NCBI RefSeq assembly: GCF_013141695.1
Contig: NZ_WHNY01000026.1
Coordinates: 310,001 to 374,000, forward strand
Direction of reading: 5' to 3'
From: Paenibacillus plantarum
GTDB taxonomy: Bacteria > Bacillota > Bacilli > Paenibacillales > NBRC-103111
DNA: 64,000 nt
Below are positions 1-9,046 of this stretch, one piece after another. Both the position numbers and the translations under genes were made by a program. The notes beneath the pieces were generated by a model. The model was not told the origin of the DNA, did not search any database, and was given only the letters and a program-made list of their open reading frames with translations. Each line of letters begins with the position of its first letter. Position 1 is the first letter of the stretch.

Positions 1-1841
1 TTCGGAGGATCATTCACGATATACGCATCAATGCTGCCAACGTTGTCGTGTCCATCGAGCTTCATGTACGCCGGAAGGTTAGCGTAGTTGGCTTTGTAAG
101 CCGCCGCCATCTTGGCGTTAGGGGCCGCGATGTGTGCGTTTTTGAAGAGCATGTAAATGTAATGCTCGGTGATATCGCCGCCAATTAGATCATCCGACAT
201 GGCAGAAAGCCAGTTCGTATTTTTGAGTGACTGTCTCCAGCTGTTAGGATCCGCGGGGATCGTTTCGCTGTGACGGCTTTCGTGAACCTCTTCGTTAAGT
301 ACATCCCATGAATGGATGGGAATTACTCCGCGAGATACACTTGAGCCATACTTCGTATCTGTGGTCAGGAAGTGTCGCATTACATACATGGTGTGGTTAA
401 ACTGCACTCTTCTGGCCATTTCTTTGTCTACTTTAACCGTAGTTGTAACGCCGTTGCCCAATCCGTAGTAATCGGTTGTTCCATTATATCCCAAGGTAAG
501 GGTCGAGGGAATCATCTGTCTCATCCATGCAGGGGCCTGGTTGTACCATGCCAAAACGTGGGCGTGAGACTTATACTGTCCAGGAGTTCCGGAATCCCTG
601 ATTGCTTGATAAGAGCTCGTCGGGAAACTGTATTCACCTACACCAGGCGTGGTGGTTGCACCGCTCAGAGCCTCGCCAGTAACGCTTTTCAACCAGCTCG
701 GGCCGCGGGGATGCGTTGCATCCGCCTTGAGATTGTTGCCGTCGACAAAGATTTCATAGTGATTAGCTCTGGTTCCGGTTACTGCTCCAGTTCCGATCGT
801 ACCGACCATGAACGTGCCATTCTGCTTGTTGTAAACATTCTTTAAAGGCGTTACGACACTCTGGTTTTCCTTGTTAACAACGTTAGGAAGCGCAACGCCG
901 TTAGGGTCCGGTGCGGTGATTTTGATGTTGCCGACAAGAAGCATACCCGTTTCTGCTGGACGCCCATTCTCGCCATGGAGCTCAAGAATGAAGTTCGAGG
1001 AGGTGCCTGTTGTGGCGGTAATGCTTGTGTGCTTCAACAACCAAGTTTCACCGTTGAAGGAGCCAATCCAGTCAGGGTTAAGGTTGTTGTACTCGTATTC
1101 CCTGAGATAGGAATCGATGTCAGAGCCGGCATTCCTAATTCTCCACCTCATGAATTTTCCTTGCGCGCTCTTGGGATAGAACACATCAAACTCAATATTT
1201 GAGCCTGCGGGAACATCTACACTTGGAGACAACGGAGACTGAAGAGTCATTCCTCCGAAGGTGGTCTTTCCATTATGGACGTAATTGATCTGGAGCACAT
1301 CAGATTTTCCTTGGGAATCTGCGAACGGATATGGAATCATTTTGTATGTACCACCAGCAAAGTCAGCAGGGACACGGTTGTCAAGCGGGGTTCTTGAGGT
1401 CCAGACATTGGTTGGCGCAGTAATATTTACAGGTACTTTACCAGGACCCGGATCAAGACGGAAATAGGGATTTGAACCGTCTGCTTTGATTTTTCCAGTG
1501 AAACTCTCTATTGCGTTTTCGAGGCTGGCTATGGCTTCGCCGGCAGGAGTGAGCGCATTGCGCGCGAACGCAAGCGCGTTATTAAGATCTTTGAGTTCGT
1601 CAGCGTACACCCAAGGGAAAGCTTTGTTCACATCGGTTCCAACGTCAGTCTGGCTAATCTGGAGCGGGAATTCCTCGTTGCCAGCTTTTAAAGCTTCGGC
1701 TTGTGCAATGAGGTCGTTCAGTTCATGTGTCAGTTCGCCTCCGGCCGCAGCGGCCGGGACGGGGGCAAATGCGAATAAAGAGAACAGCATGATGACTACG
1801 AGCATGCGGGAGACGTTGATTAATGGTTTTTCACGGTTCAT
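1..1841 (-). CDS. Secreted GH10 endo-1,4-beta-xylanase (partial; C-terminus beyond window edge)
   Basis: The reading frame starts at ATG 1841-1839 and stays open to the window edge, so about 613 N-terminal residues are visible. A signal peptide (residues 1-33, ending APVPAAAA) indicates secretion. A jelly-roll-like, probably carbohydrate-binding segment covers roughly residues 130-310. GH10 hallmarks follow: HAHVLAWYNQAPAW near residue 429 (compare the family's GHTLVWHxQxPxW) and WDVLNEEVHE near 515, whose first Glu (about residue 517) matches the acid/base. The nucleophile would lie beyond the edge. GH10 enzymes cut the xylan backbone and release aldouronates, which fits the transporter and alpha-glucuronidase genes downstream in the window. 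A cre-like site lies upstream at 2283. The GH10 assignment is firm; the exact modular architecture is not visible. Confidence 0.88.
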   Translation of the reverse strand, partial: MNREKPLINVSRMLVVIMLFSLFAFAPVPAAAAGGELTHELNDLIAQAEALKAGNEEFPLQISQTDVGTDVNKAFPWVYADELKDLNNALAFARNALTPAGEAIASLENAIESFTGKIKADGSNPYFRLDPGPGKVPVNITAPTNVWTSRTPLDNRVPADFAGGTYKMIPYPFADSQGKSDVLQINYVHNGKTTFGGMTLQSPLSPSVDVPAGSNIEFDVFYPKSAQGKFMRWRIRNAGSDIDSYLREYEYNNLNPDWIGSFNGETWLLKHTSITATTGTSSNFILELHGENGRPAETGMLLVGNIKITAPDPNGVALPNVVNKENQSVVTPLKNVYNKQNGTFMVGTIGTGAVTGTRANHYEIFVDGNNLKADATHPRGPSWLKSVTGEALSGATTTPGVGEYSFPTSSYQAIRDSGTPGQYKSHAHVLAWYNQAPAWMRQMIPSTLTLGYNGTTDYYGLGNGVTTTVKVDKEMARRVQFNHTMYVMRHFLTTDTKYGSSVSRGVIPIHSWDVLNEEVHESRHSETIPADPNSWRQSLKNTNWLSAMSDDLIGGDITEHYIYMLFKNAHIAAPNAKMAAAYKANYANLPAYMKLDGHDNVGSIDAYIVNDPP

Positions 1842-2282
1842 CTTGGTTTTACTCCTTTTCTTGAGGCAACCTCTACAATCTCGGTTTAGAGTCGCCAAAT
1901 TTTTAAATATCGGAAAATTTTACAACTTTACCGATAAAAATGTTGTTTTTGTTAATGATTTTGGATTTCTTAATGAATTGACCATCAAATATGCCTCCGT
2001 TTCTTACTGAACACGTGTACCTTGGGTTACGTCGTACGGGCTTGACGATCAATATAAACACCTCCCTCTTCATGTTGGGCAGATTGCGAAAACGCTTTCT
2101 CCGAGGCGAATACAAGGTCTCGACCTTCTACATCCTTAACAATTGAATGCAGCCCAGCTGTTTGTCACCGACGGTGTAGACTATTTTCTTATCTCTGCCA
2201 CTCTGTATTGACTATTAATATTATGATATACAAACCTTAGAATTAACTCCATGGATGGATAATAGATCATTTGTATTTTTTT

Positions 2283-2296
2283 AGAAAGCGGTTACA
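2283..2296 (-). promoter_or_regulatory. cre-like catabolite-repression site
   Basis: On the minus strand the sequence TGTAACCGCTTTCT fits the degenerate CcpA operator consensus TGNAANCGNWNNCW. It lies about 440 bp upstream of the GH10 start. A CcpA role is inferred from the match only. Confidence 0.5.
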
Positions 2297-2426
2297 ACTT
2301 GGACCCTAGTTCATGATCTCTGTTCGCCTTACTTTCATCAAGACCCCTTGATATTCGGATTGTGAAGGTCACAACGAAAATATCCGGCGCTACGTTGGCT
2401 GGTTCTTAACAGTGGTGGAAAGATGA

Positions 2427-2459
2427 AACTCGGTTCCCTCATTGAGAGATAACCGAGTT
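2427..2459 (-). terminator. Hairpin after the binding-protein gene
   Basis: AACTCGGTT and AACCGAGTT form a 9-bp stem just downstream of the binding-protein stop codon. The trailing T-run is weak on the minus strand, so it may be a stabiliser or a weak terminator. Confidence 0.5.
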
Positions 2460-2476
2460 CCTTAGGTTGCATAGAA

Positions 2477-4081
2477 TTATTTCTTGTAGGATTGTTGATA
2501 CGCTTGTCTTCTTTCTTTCATGACGGCCTCACCTCCCGCATCCTTCCAATCCTTAACTTGCTGATCATAGATACTGTCGATTTCGGTAGACTTGGCCGTA
2601 ATAATCTTTGCAAGCATCTGCTTGACCTTGTCGTTCAGAATCTGCGAATACTTAATTTCAGCCTGAATTGGAATGTCCACGCGCGGGCCCGTATAGCCGT
2701 CACGTGCACCCGTCTTAATACTGCTGATGGTGAAGTCTTTAAATTGCGGGTCGGTCGCATTGGCTGCCATATTCTTTTCTGGTGTGTCCGTACTCACGTA
2801 TTTGCCATTCATAATCATGGCGTAATCTTGATTATTAAATAGAATCTGATTAGCTTCAGGCGTTGTCAAAGCAAATGGAATGCCGTCGTCACCTATTTTG
2901 TATGAAACGCCTTCTTGTCCGAATTGCAGCGCGATAAGATTCTTCGGTTCCGCCATCCAGTTCAAATATTTGATAACTGAATCAACGTTTTTACTCGCTG
3001 CTGGAACCATCAGATAAACACCGCTAGGAGAATATATTGGTTTAGGATACTTGCCGTTCGATGCTTTGAACGGATCAATCGTCGCGAGAACAGCTTCGGG
3101 ATTGTTTTTCTTCAGGTTTGCATAGTATCCACTGTAAATAGGATCGTTTGTGTTCGGTGAGGCAGAACCTGCAAGACCGCCTACGACTTGCTTGTTAAAT
3201 GTCTGGCTGAAGTCTGCCGCAAGCGGGAAGTCTTTATCGAGCAGGCCTTCGTTGTATAGTTTGTTTAGGAACTTGAATGCATCCTTGTTACCAGGCAATG
3301 TCCACCCATCTGGATCAGCGAACAAGTCCTCTTCGGTAATTTTATTCCAATCCCAGAATGAGTTGGTCAATGGTTTAATATGGAACATATCTATCAACGT
3401 AAAAGGAATCACTTTTCCGCCAGTATTACCCGGATCCTTCTCCTTAAACGCTTTCAATGTTTGATACCACTCATCCGTCGTCGTCGGCAAAGGCAGATTT
3501 AATTTATCCAACCAATCTTTACGGATAATACTTGTCGTTTGCGATTGGATAACCCGTAACGCTGGAATGGTAAATTGCTTGCCGTTAAAAACGCCGTCCT
3601 TCAGTGTTGGAGCAAGCACTTTCTTCAACTGTGGTCCATATTTCTCAATCGCTGCCCCAAGATCCGCAATGCCACCGCTTTGCACGTAACTTTGAACAGT
3701 TGGCTTGTCGTACGTAAAGACGAGATCGGGCGCAGTTCCGGAAGCCATTAATACATTCAATTTCTTGACCTCCTCGGAGCGAGGGACAGTGATGAATTTA
3801 ACCGTGATATTGTTCGGATCTCCGAAGTTCTTCTGAACATACTGCGTCATGAAATTGTCAGTGATTGGCGGTGCGCCTGCTGGCGCATTACTTCGATCAA
3901 ATAGCTCAACCGTCAAATTGATCGGTGGACCTTTCGGGGTCTCGCTCGCAACTGTCGAACTTCCCGGAGTAGCTGAGTTACTTGGGCTGTTTTGTGAATT
4001 GCTGCAGCCTGCCAGCGCGATAGCAGACGTCGCTAAAACTGCCATTGCTACTGTAATGGTTTTGCGAAATTTTACTCGCAT
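2477..4081 (-). CDS. Extracellular sugar-binding lipoprotein (LplA family) of ABC transporter 1
   Basis: A 534-residue type 1 solute-binding protein. Its N-terminus is a lipoprotein signal (MRVKFRKT basic region, hydrophobic core, lipobox LAGC with Cys near 26) followed by a Ser/Thr/Pro-rich linker. The size and the FDRSNAP and DKLNLPLPTTTDEWY-like segments are typical of the large LplA group serving LplB/YtcP permeases. The start is supported by GGGAGG upstream. It is the third gene after two permeases (5980 and 5022), an order in which the binding protein comes last. The substrate is not proven; oligosaccharides from xylan are likely given the neighbours. No ATPase gene is present, as usual for this family, which shares an MsmX-type ATPase. 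Confidence 0.88.
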   Translation of the reverse strand: MRVKFRKTITVAMAVLATSAIALAGCSNSQNSPSNSATPGSSTVASETPKGPPINLTVELFDRSNAPAGAPPITDNFMTQYVQKNFGDPNNITVKFITVPRSEEVKKLNVLMASGTAPDLVFTYDKPTVQSYVQSGGIADLGAAIEKYGPQLKKVLAPTLKDGVFNGKQFTIPALRVIQSQTTSIIRKDWLDKLNLPLPTTTDEWYQTLKAFKEKDPGNTGGKVIPFTLIDMFHIKPLTNSFWDWNKITEEDLFADPDGWTLPGNKDAFKFLNKLYNEGLLDKDFPLAADFSQTFNKQVVGGLAGSASPNTNDPIYSGYYANLKKNNPEAVLATIDPFKASNGKYPKPIYSPSGVYLMVPAASKNVDSVIKYLNWMAEPKNLIALQFGQEGVSYKIGDDGIPFALTTPEANQILFNNQDYAMIMNGKYVSTDTPEKNMAANATDPQFKDFTISSIKTGARDGYTGPRVDIPIQAEIKYSQILNDKVKQMLAKIITAKSTEIDSIYDQQVKDWKDAGGEAVMKERRQAYQQSYKK

Positions 4082-4149
4082 GCGTAATCCTCCCTTTAAT
4101 CTTTTAAGTGTATAGTGAATTCAACCGCTTGAAACGGTCGAGACAGCTA

Positions 4150-5022
4150 TCAGCCTTTAACTGCACCCACAAGCATACCAGAGATAAAATAACGTTGGAG
4201 CCATGGGTATACAAGTAAAATTGGCACAGTTGCGAACATGATGCTTGCCGCCTGCAAGCTCTCTGGCACTGGAGAAGAACCTCCAAATCCTTCCTGGGCT
4301 ATGGCATCGTTCACCTGGCTGTTAATCACGATCTCATATAGCTTTTGTTGAATCGGATATAGGTGTGCGTCGTTAATATAGAACAGCGCATCCTGAAACA
4401 TGTTCCATCGATCGACCGCAGAATACAAAGCCAATGTCGCTAAAATCGGTAATGACAACGGTAGCACGATTCTCATCAAATAGCGTAAATGACCACAACC
4501 GTCCATCCAGGCAGAATCTTCTAGTTCAGCTGGGATCTGGGTGAACGATGTTTTCAGGATAATTAACAAGAATGCATTAATGAGCAGAGGTAAGACCAGC
4601 GACCATACGCTATTCAACATATGAAGCTCTTTTATCAACAAGTAGTTTGGGATAATTCCTGGATTAAAGAACATCGTTATGATGATTAGAGCGAACAGGA
4701 TGTTCTTCCCCTTAAAATTCCGCCGGCTAAGTGGATATGCAGCTAGGATCGTGGCGATCAAGCTCACAATTGTGTAAATGACAACAAGCCAGATCGTAAA
4801 CAACAGCGAGCGGATCATGCTTAGGTCACCAAATACGTTCTTATACGGTTCGAAATTTAAATCTATCGGCCATAATGTCACTTCGCCAGACATGATTGCC
4901 CGATTACCACTGAGCGATAACGAGAAAATATGGATCATGGGCACCGCGCAGAACAAACAAAAGATGCCCAGTAGAAGCATAATAACCGTATTGCCTATTT
5001 TCTCAGCCGGATTTTGAATCAT
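4150..5022 (-). CDS. Sugar ABC transporter permease (YtcP/LplC type), transporter 1
   Basis: A 290-residue inner permease with about six membrane segments. The EAA loop region reads ELEDSAWMDGCGHLRYLMRI, the ATPase-contact motif of MalG-type permeases. It ends in the family signature GMLVGAVKG. The start has GGGGGTACATCT upstream. It follows the LplB-type permease with a 13-bp gap and precedes the binding protein, so the three genes form one minus-strand operon. Function as the second half of a heterodimeric sugar channel is firm; the sugar is unknown. Confidence 0.9.
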   Translation of the reverse strand: MIQNPAEKIGNTVIMLLLGIFCLFCAVPMIHIFSLSLSGNRAIMSGEVTLWPIDLNFEPYKNVFGDLSMIRSLLFTIWLVVIYTIVSLIATILAAYPLSRRNFKGKNILFALIIITMFFNPGIIPNYLLIKELHMLNSVWSLVLPLLINAFLLIILKTSFTQIPAELEDSAWMDGCGHLRYLMRIVLPLSLPILATLALYSAVDRWNMFQDALFYINDAHLYPIQQKLYEIVINSQVNDAIAQEGFGGSSPVPESLQAASIMFATVPILLVYPWLQRYFISGMLVGAVKG

Positions 5023-5035
5023 AGATGTACCCCCA

Positions 5036-5980
5036 TTAAAAAATGCCTTGATTATTGATTTTTCTCGAAATGAACTCTGCCGACAGAAGAAGAATTAATC
5101 CGACTACGGACTGGAACAAACCGACAGCAGTTGCAAGTGCAAATCTTGCGGATTGAATCCCTACAGAATATACATAAGTGCTGATTACTTGAGCGTAATC
5201 CATCACATATGAGTTCTTCAGAACATAAGGTTGCTCGAAGCTGATATTGGCCATATTACCAATCTGAAGTATGAACAGGACGACAATGGTAGGCTTTATG
5301 CCTGGTAAAGTAATATGCCAGATTTTACGCATTCGGGTTGCACCATCCACTTCTGCCGCTTCATACAATTCCTTATTAATTCCCGTAAGTGCTGCTAAAT
5401 ACAGAATCATTCCCCATCCGGCATTGCGCCAAACCCCTGCCCCAACATAAGTTGCAATCCATAGCGCCGGTTTTTCCAAAAATGGAATGGGGGAAGCCCC
5501 AATTGCCATCAACATATGATTAATCGAACCATTATTGGTTGATAACAACTCGATGGCCATCCCCCCTACAATGACCCACGAAATAAAATGGGGCAAATAC
5601 ATCAACGTCTGGCTAATCTTCTTGTACCACTGCGCCCGAAGTTCATTTAGAAGAAGTGCTAAAATAATGGGAACCGGAAAGGTAAGCAATCCGAGCACGT
5701 TCAACATCAACGTGTTTCGAAGTGCCTTATAAAATTCGGGCATGGCGAAGATTTCCTTAAAGACTGCGAACCCTCCCCATGGACTGGCCCAAATCCCTTT
5801 AAATATGTTGTAATCTTTGAAAGCAACCATAACGCCAGCCATCGGAATATACCTAAAAATGATGAAAAATGCCATTGGTACGACTATCATTACATATAGT
5901 GACCACTGTCTTTTCAAATAGGCAACGCCACCTCCTTTGACTGTAAGAATGGAGGTTGTTGTGCTAGCTTTAGTTTTCAT
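5036..5980 (-). CDS. Sugar ABC transporter permease (LplB type), transporter 1
   Basis: An LplB/MalF-type permease of 314 residues from the preferred start. An upstream in-frame ATG at 5998 would add six residues, but the GGAGAGGAAGG ribosome site is positioned for MKTKAST at 5980. Six membrane segments are visible, and the EAA loop reads ELYEAAEVDGATRMRKIWHI. The start YVMIVVPMAFFIIFRYIPM is typical of the family. It is the first gene of the three-gene operon and has a cre-like site about 100 bp upstream, suggesting carbon catabolite control. Pairing with the YtcP-type permease downstream is inferred from order and spacing. Confidence 0.9.
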   Translation of the reverse strand: MKTKASTTTSILTVKGGGVAYLKRQWSLYVMIVVPMAFFIIFRYIPMAGVMVAFKDYNIFKGIWASPWGGFAVFKEIFAMPEFYKALRNTLMLNVLGLLTFPVPIILALLLNELRAQWYKKISQTLMYLPHFISWVIVGGMAIELLSTNNGSINHMLMAIGASPIPFLEKPALWIATYVGAGVWRNAGWGMILYLAALTGINKELYEAAEVDGATRMRKIWHITLPGIKPTIVVLFILQIGNMANISFEQPYVLKNSYVMDYAQVISTYVYSVGIQSARFALATAVGLFQSVVGLILLLSAEFISRKINNQGIF

Positions 5981-6078
5981 TACATCCTTCCTCTCCATAT
6001 GGTATACTCACCTATGTGTATTTTTTACATAATCTCGATGGCTTCTATGATTTTTTCTTTTTATACTTAAATTGTAAA

Positions 6079-6092
6079 TTTAAGCGCTTTCA
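6079..6092 (-). promoter_or_regulatory. cre-like site upstream of transporter 1
   Basis: The minus strand reads TGAAAGCGCTTAAA, matching TGWAAGCGNTTWCA except at the penultimate C. It lies about 100 bp upstream of the LplB-type permease start. A CcpA function is inferred. Confidence 0.5.
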
Positions 6093-6166
6093 AAATCCAT
6101 GGAAAAACTTTATACCGTTTGTATAAATTATGGATGACTTTTTATTTCGCTCATAACAACAACGAA

Positions 6167-6201
6167 AAGAACCTCCGAATAAGTGAGAATCAAAGGTTCT
6201 T
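6167..6201 (-). terminator. Rho-independent terminator after the AraC-type gene
   Basis: AAGAACCT and AGGTTCTT pair, and on the minus strand the stem is followed by a T-rich run. It lies downstream of the regulator ending at 6259. A second small inverted repeat (AACAAC/GTTGTT) is at 6212-6230. Confidence 0.55.
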
Positions 6202-6258
6202 GTCAGGTTAGAACAACACTATATGTTGTTTAGCGTGCATTTGTTTCAGAAATATAGA

Positions 6259-7095
6259 CTATCCTATTAATATCCTATTGCTTAGGGTTTCAAATTCCTG
6301 TCGATCAGACCTACTATTCTCTATCAAAATTCTGGATGGAGGGAAACCTTTTATTTTTTTGAATACCTTACTGAAATAATAAATATCTTCAAAGCCGCAT
6401 TTATAAGCTGCTTCCTGTACAGTAAATTCACCGCTAAGGAGAATATTCTCAGCATTATTGATTTTCATTCTGTTAATATATTCTTTAACGGATGCACCCA
6501 TGTATTTCTTAAATAGAGTTCCAAAATATGCAGTGGTCAAGCCAGCAATGGATGCTAGCACCTCAACTTCTATTTGATTTTGCAAGTTGCTTAAAATGTA
6601 TCTAATGGATCTCTGTATTCGTTTGTCTATGTTCTCATTGTTGTCTTTATAGTATAAAGCCTTGAAATAATAATGAAGGATCATAAGCAACAATGCGCGT
6701 GCTTTCATTTCATGACCTTTATTTTTCTTTAACCATTCAAATGTTAATTCATTGTACAGTGAATGTAATTCTTCAGGCTCGCCGATATGAGATATTAATG
6801 GAAACGGTAGATTAACATCCTTGCCTTCCTTATCGTAGAGTTGAATATTCAGCGCGTAACTGGTCATTAGATTTGCAGAGTCAGTGGTTGCACTTCGGCG
6901 ACTGCCCTTAGGGATGCACAGGAGATCTCCTTGATTTACTTCATACACATTTCCATTAATGCAGTAGTAAGCCCTTCCTTTGAAGATATAGGTTAAATCG
7001 TAAAAATCTGTTGTCGCATCTTCAATAATCCAATTAGGTGTGGAGTGTCTATTGCTGAATAATTCAATTTGAGGATTAATCCCGAAATATTCCAT
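6259..7095 (-). CDS. AraC-family transcriptional regulator with N-terminal cupin domain
   Basis: A 278-residue soluble regulator. Residues about 20-90 form a sugar-sensing cupin (YYCINGNVYEVNQGDLLCIP). Residues about 180-265 are a double helix-turn-helix AraC DNA-binding domain with the second-helix signature CGFEDIYYFSKVFKKIKGFPP. The start is preceded by AAAGG. It lies just upstream of the transporter 1 operon on the same strand and probably activates it in response to an oligosaccharide; that target is inferred from position. Confidence 0.85.
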   Translation of the reverse strand: MEYFGINPQIELFSNRHSTPNWIIEDATTDFYDLTYIFKGRAYYCINGNVYEVNQGDLLCIPKGSRRSATTDSANLMTSYALNIQLYDKEGKDVNLPFPLISHIGEPEELHSLYNELTFEWLKKNKGHEMKARALLLMILHYYFKALYYKDNNENIDKRIQRSIRYILSNLQNQIEVEVLASIAGLTTAYFGTLFKKYMGASVKEYINRMKINNAENILLSGEFTVQEAAYKCGFEDIYYFSKVFKKIKGFPPSRILIENSRSDRQEFETLSNRILIG

Positions 7096-7120
7096 AGAAA
7101 TTATCCTTTCAAATATAATA

Positions 7121-7171
7121 TTTTAAAAATAACAGCCCTAGAACGCTCATACTGGAGCGCCCAAGGGCTAT
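7121..7171 (-). terminator. Strong terminator downstream of the SLH gene and dockerin remnant
   Basis: A long hairpin with outer stem AGCCCT/AGGGCT and inner stem CGCTC/GAGCG is followed on the minus strand by TTATTTTT. It separates the SLH protein gene from the AraC-type regulator. Confidence 0.75.
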
Positions 7172-7290
7172 TAGTCAATTTGGCCGCTATGATTTGTATC
7201 GTAACGTTTATAGAGGTTCCAGTCTAATGAATAAGAAGTTTGATTGTAGTGCTAAGCCAATACGCCTAAATCACCAATTGTAGGAGTTGC
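7170..7290 (-). pseudogene. Decayed dockerin-module remnant
   Basis: Immediately after the SLH gene stop, in a different frame, the minus strand encodes PTIGDLGVLA, stop, HYNQTSYSLDWNLYKRYDTN, HSGQID, then two stops. This aligns with the C-terminal dockerin of the neighbouring 1713-residue enzyme (ATIGDLGYLANRYN ... KRYDNNHNGRIDISD). Similarity is also visible at DNA level between 7186-7284 and 9101-9204. It is disrupted by an internal stop and truncated inside the last calcium loop. It is either the broken 3' end of a lost paralogue or a dockerin once fused downstream of the SLH domains. Confidence 0.75.
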
Positions 7291-7294
7291 GACT

Positions 7295-8971
7295 TTACTG
7301 CCCCAAGAAATTATAAATAACTTGAGAAGCCTCTGCTCTAGTTCCGACTCCTTGAGGTATGAATAAATTGCCCTCTCGACCCTCAACAAAATGCAAAGCT
7401 CGCGCATTCTTGACATAAGTCGTGGCCCATGAAGATATAGCGTCTTCATCATCAAAAGCGGTTACCGAAGACATAGCAGCATTACTGTGTTGCTTTTCAT
7501 AAGCACGCATAAGCATAGCGACCATTTCTTCTCGTGTAATCGATGCGTGAGGTGCAAAAGTCGTTTCACTCTTTCCTTCTACAATTCCTGACTTCACCGC
7601 AGTCGAAACCTCAGGATAGAACCAGTCTGATACCGACACGTCCGAGAAATTGCTATTTCCATTATCGGTTAAATGAAGTGCTCTCACCAGTAAGGCAGTG
7701 AATTCAGCCCTGGTGATCTGACGTTCTGGCTCGAAATCCGTGCTGCTTGTACCCGTTACAATATGCCGAGAAGCAAGCTCCGTAATCACATTTTTCGCCC
7801 AATGAACATTAGGTACATCCTTGAAGTTTTTAGTGTATTCTATAGCAGCGTATTTACTAAAGTGATAAATCTCGGCAGATATTACTCCATTTGCGTAGGT
7901 ACCCCCTATAAACTCAAGCGTTCCATCATCCGCTATATAATAAATGGAGACTAGCTTAGCATTTTGGGAAGGATCTACTTTGAATCGCAAAGTGATTGGT
8001 GTAGTGAAATTTTTCAATGACGTAATCTCATTCCCACCTGTAACTATTTGCAAACTGAATTCGTATACGTTGCCAGATGGCTTTAAATCAACATTATAAG
8101 ACTGCTGGCTCTTGTCTATAAGTGTATCTGCTTCATTATCTGAAAGAGGTTTCATAGTGAATAAAAGCCTGCTGTCATTCCATTGTTCAAGAGATAAATT
8201 ACCTCTTAATTGCTGCAGCACCTCGGAAGGAAGCTCCACACTAAGATTTTCCTTCTTAATCTCCAAATGTGTCTTAGGATCACTTCCAATTTGGTTCAAC
8301 GATATATTCACTTCATTGGCAGCAGCCGGAAGCTCAATCGTTTTTTTACCTTTACCATCATCTGTAATCTTTACTGGTTCACTAATAGGGTCAGTGGTTC
8401 CACTTCCACCGCTACCATCGTTACCACCATTACCACCATTACCACCATTACCACCATTTCCACCATTTCCGCTATTGCTTTTCTCAATACTAATCGTTTT
8501 TTGTGAAACATCGACTGCATCTGAAGATTGCAATTGAGAATCAATTAAAGTGATCTTAGCAAGCGAAATGTCGGCTGAACCAACAGAAAGACTTTCAAAT
8601 GTAAGTGTATATAAGTTAACATTCCCATCTAATCCTCTTTTGGGTCCTACACTTGTGTGTGCCAATTGAAGTTGATTTCCGTTTTGTATGGTAGGGACTG
8701 TAAATTCATTTTTCACATCGCTTACAGCAGTTATATATTTGAGCTTTGTCGAATCATAAGTAAGGTTTAACTCATAGGCATATAAGTCATTCAGCTGCTG
8801 GCCTCGAATAGTAACCTTCAGTTCGCTGCCAACAGTTACTGAGTCGGAAGTTGTTGTCAGAACTAACTGAGGTGAATCCTCCGCATGTACAGGAGATACA
8901 GGAAGCAAATACATTGTGCATAGAAACATAATTGCAAGAACACTACCCATCAAACCTTGTCTTCTAAGCAT
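7295..8971 (-). CDS. Cell-surface anchor protein with cohesin-like domain and three SLH domains
   Basis: A 558-residue secreted protein. Residues 1-30 are a signal peptide. Residues 34-165 form a cohesin-like beta-sandwich (LYAYELNLTYDSTKLKYI and VNLYTLTFESLSVGSADI segments). Residues 167-195 are an NGG-repeat linker. Residues 200-380 are an unassigned beta-rich region. Residues 383-558 are three SLH domains (FKDVPNVHWA, FSDVSVSDWFYPEV, FDDEDAISSWATTYV) that should bind pyruvylated cell-wall polymer. Cohesins bind dockerins, and the gene directly upstream encodes a dockerin-bearing GH30-like enzyme. It may therefore hold enzymes on the cell surface. Partner specificity is inferred. Only 75 bp and a hairpin separate it from the upstream gene. 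Confidence 0.85.
   Translation of the reverse strand: MLRRQGLMGSVLAIMFLCTMYLLPVSPVHAEDSPQLVLTTTSDSVTVGSELKVTIRGQQLNDLYAYELNLTYDSTKLKYITAVSDVKNEFTVPTIQNGNQLQLAHTSVGPKRGLDGNVNLYTLTFESLSVGSADISLAKITLIDSQLQSSDAVDVSQKTISIEKSNSGNGGNGGNGGNGGNGGNDGSGGSGTTDPISEPVKITDDGKGKKTIELPAAANEVNISLNQIGSDPKTHLEIKKENLSVELPSEVLQQLRGNLSLEQWNDSRLLFTMKPLSDNEADTLIDKSQQSYNVDLKPSGNVYEFSLQIVTGGNEITSLKNFTTPITLRFKVDPSQNAKLVSIYYIADDGTLEFIGGTYANGVISAEIYHFSKYAAIEYTKNFKDVPNVHWAKNVITELASRHIVTGTSSTDFEPERQITRAEFTALLVRALHLTDNGNSNFSDVSVSDWFYPEVSTAVKSGIVEGKSETTFAPHASITREEMVAMLMRAYEKQHSNAAMSSVTAFDDEDAISSWATTYVKNARALHFVEGREGNLFIPQGVGTRAEASQVIYNFLGQ
8381..8475 (-). repeat. Tandem Gly/Asn linker-coding repeat
   Basis: Near-perfect 9-bp units (plus strand taccaccat and variants) encode the NGG repeats joining the cohesin-like domain to the rest of the SLH protein. 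Such repeats can change length by slippage. Confidence 0.7.
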
Positions 8972-8998
8972 ACCTTCTTCATCCTCTCCACCGAAATA

Positions 8999-9031
8999 CC
9001 GGAAGGAAGGTATTGAATAACCTTCCTCCGG
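8999..9031 (-). terminator. Hairpin between the GH30-like and SLH genes
   Basis: CCGGAAGGAAGGT pairs with ACCTTCCTCCGG (one bulge) in the 75-bp gap. It has only a short T-stretch on the minus strand. It may attenuate read-through from the enzyme gene into the anchor gene. Confidence 0.6.
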
Positions 9032-9046
9032 AAACCATTGCTTGCT

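Larger units (their letters stand above)
1842..2476. other. Intergenic region upstream of the GH10 gene
   Basis: No credible gene is seen; the short reading frames here lack ribosome sites and family features. It holds a short inverted repeat, TATCGG/CCGATA at 1908-1936, the cre-like site at 2283-2296, and at its far end the hairpin terminating the transporter operon. It probably contains the xylanase promoter. Confidence 0.6.

Noticed and set aside
1903..2115. 70-residue minus-strand frame upstream of the GH10 gene
   Set aside because: No ribosome site, and basic, low-complexity composition; it overlaps the likely promoter region.
8112..8537. Long plus-strand reading frame opposite the SLH gene with a Pro/Leu repeat
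   Set aside because: It is the complement of the NGG linker repeats and SLH gene; it has no ribosome site or family features.
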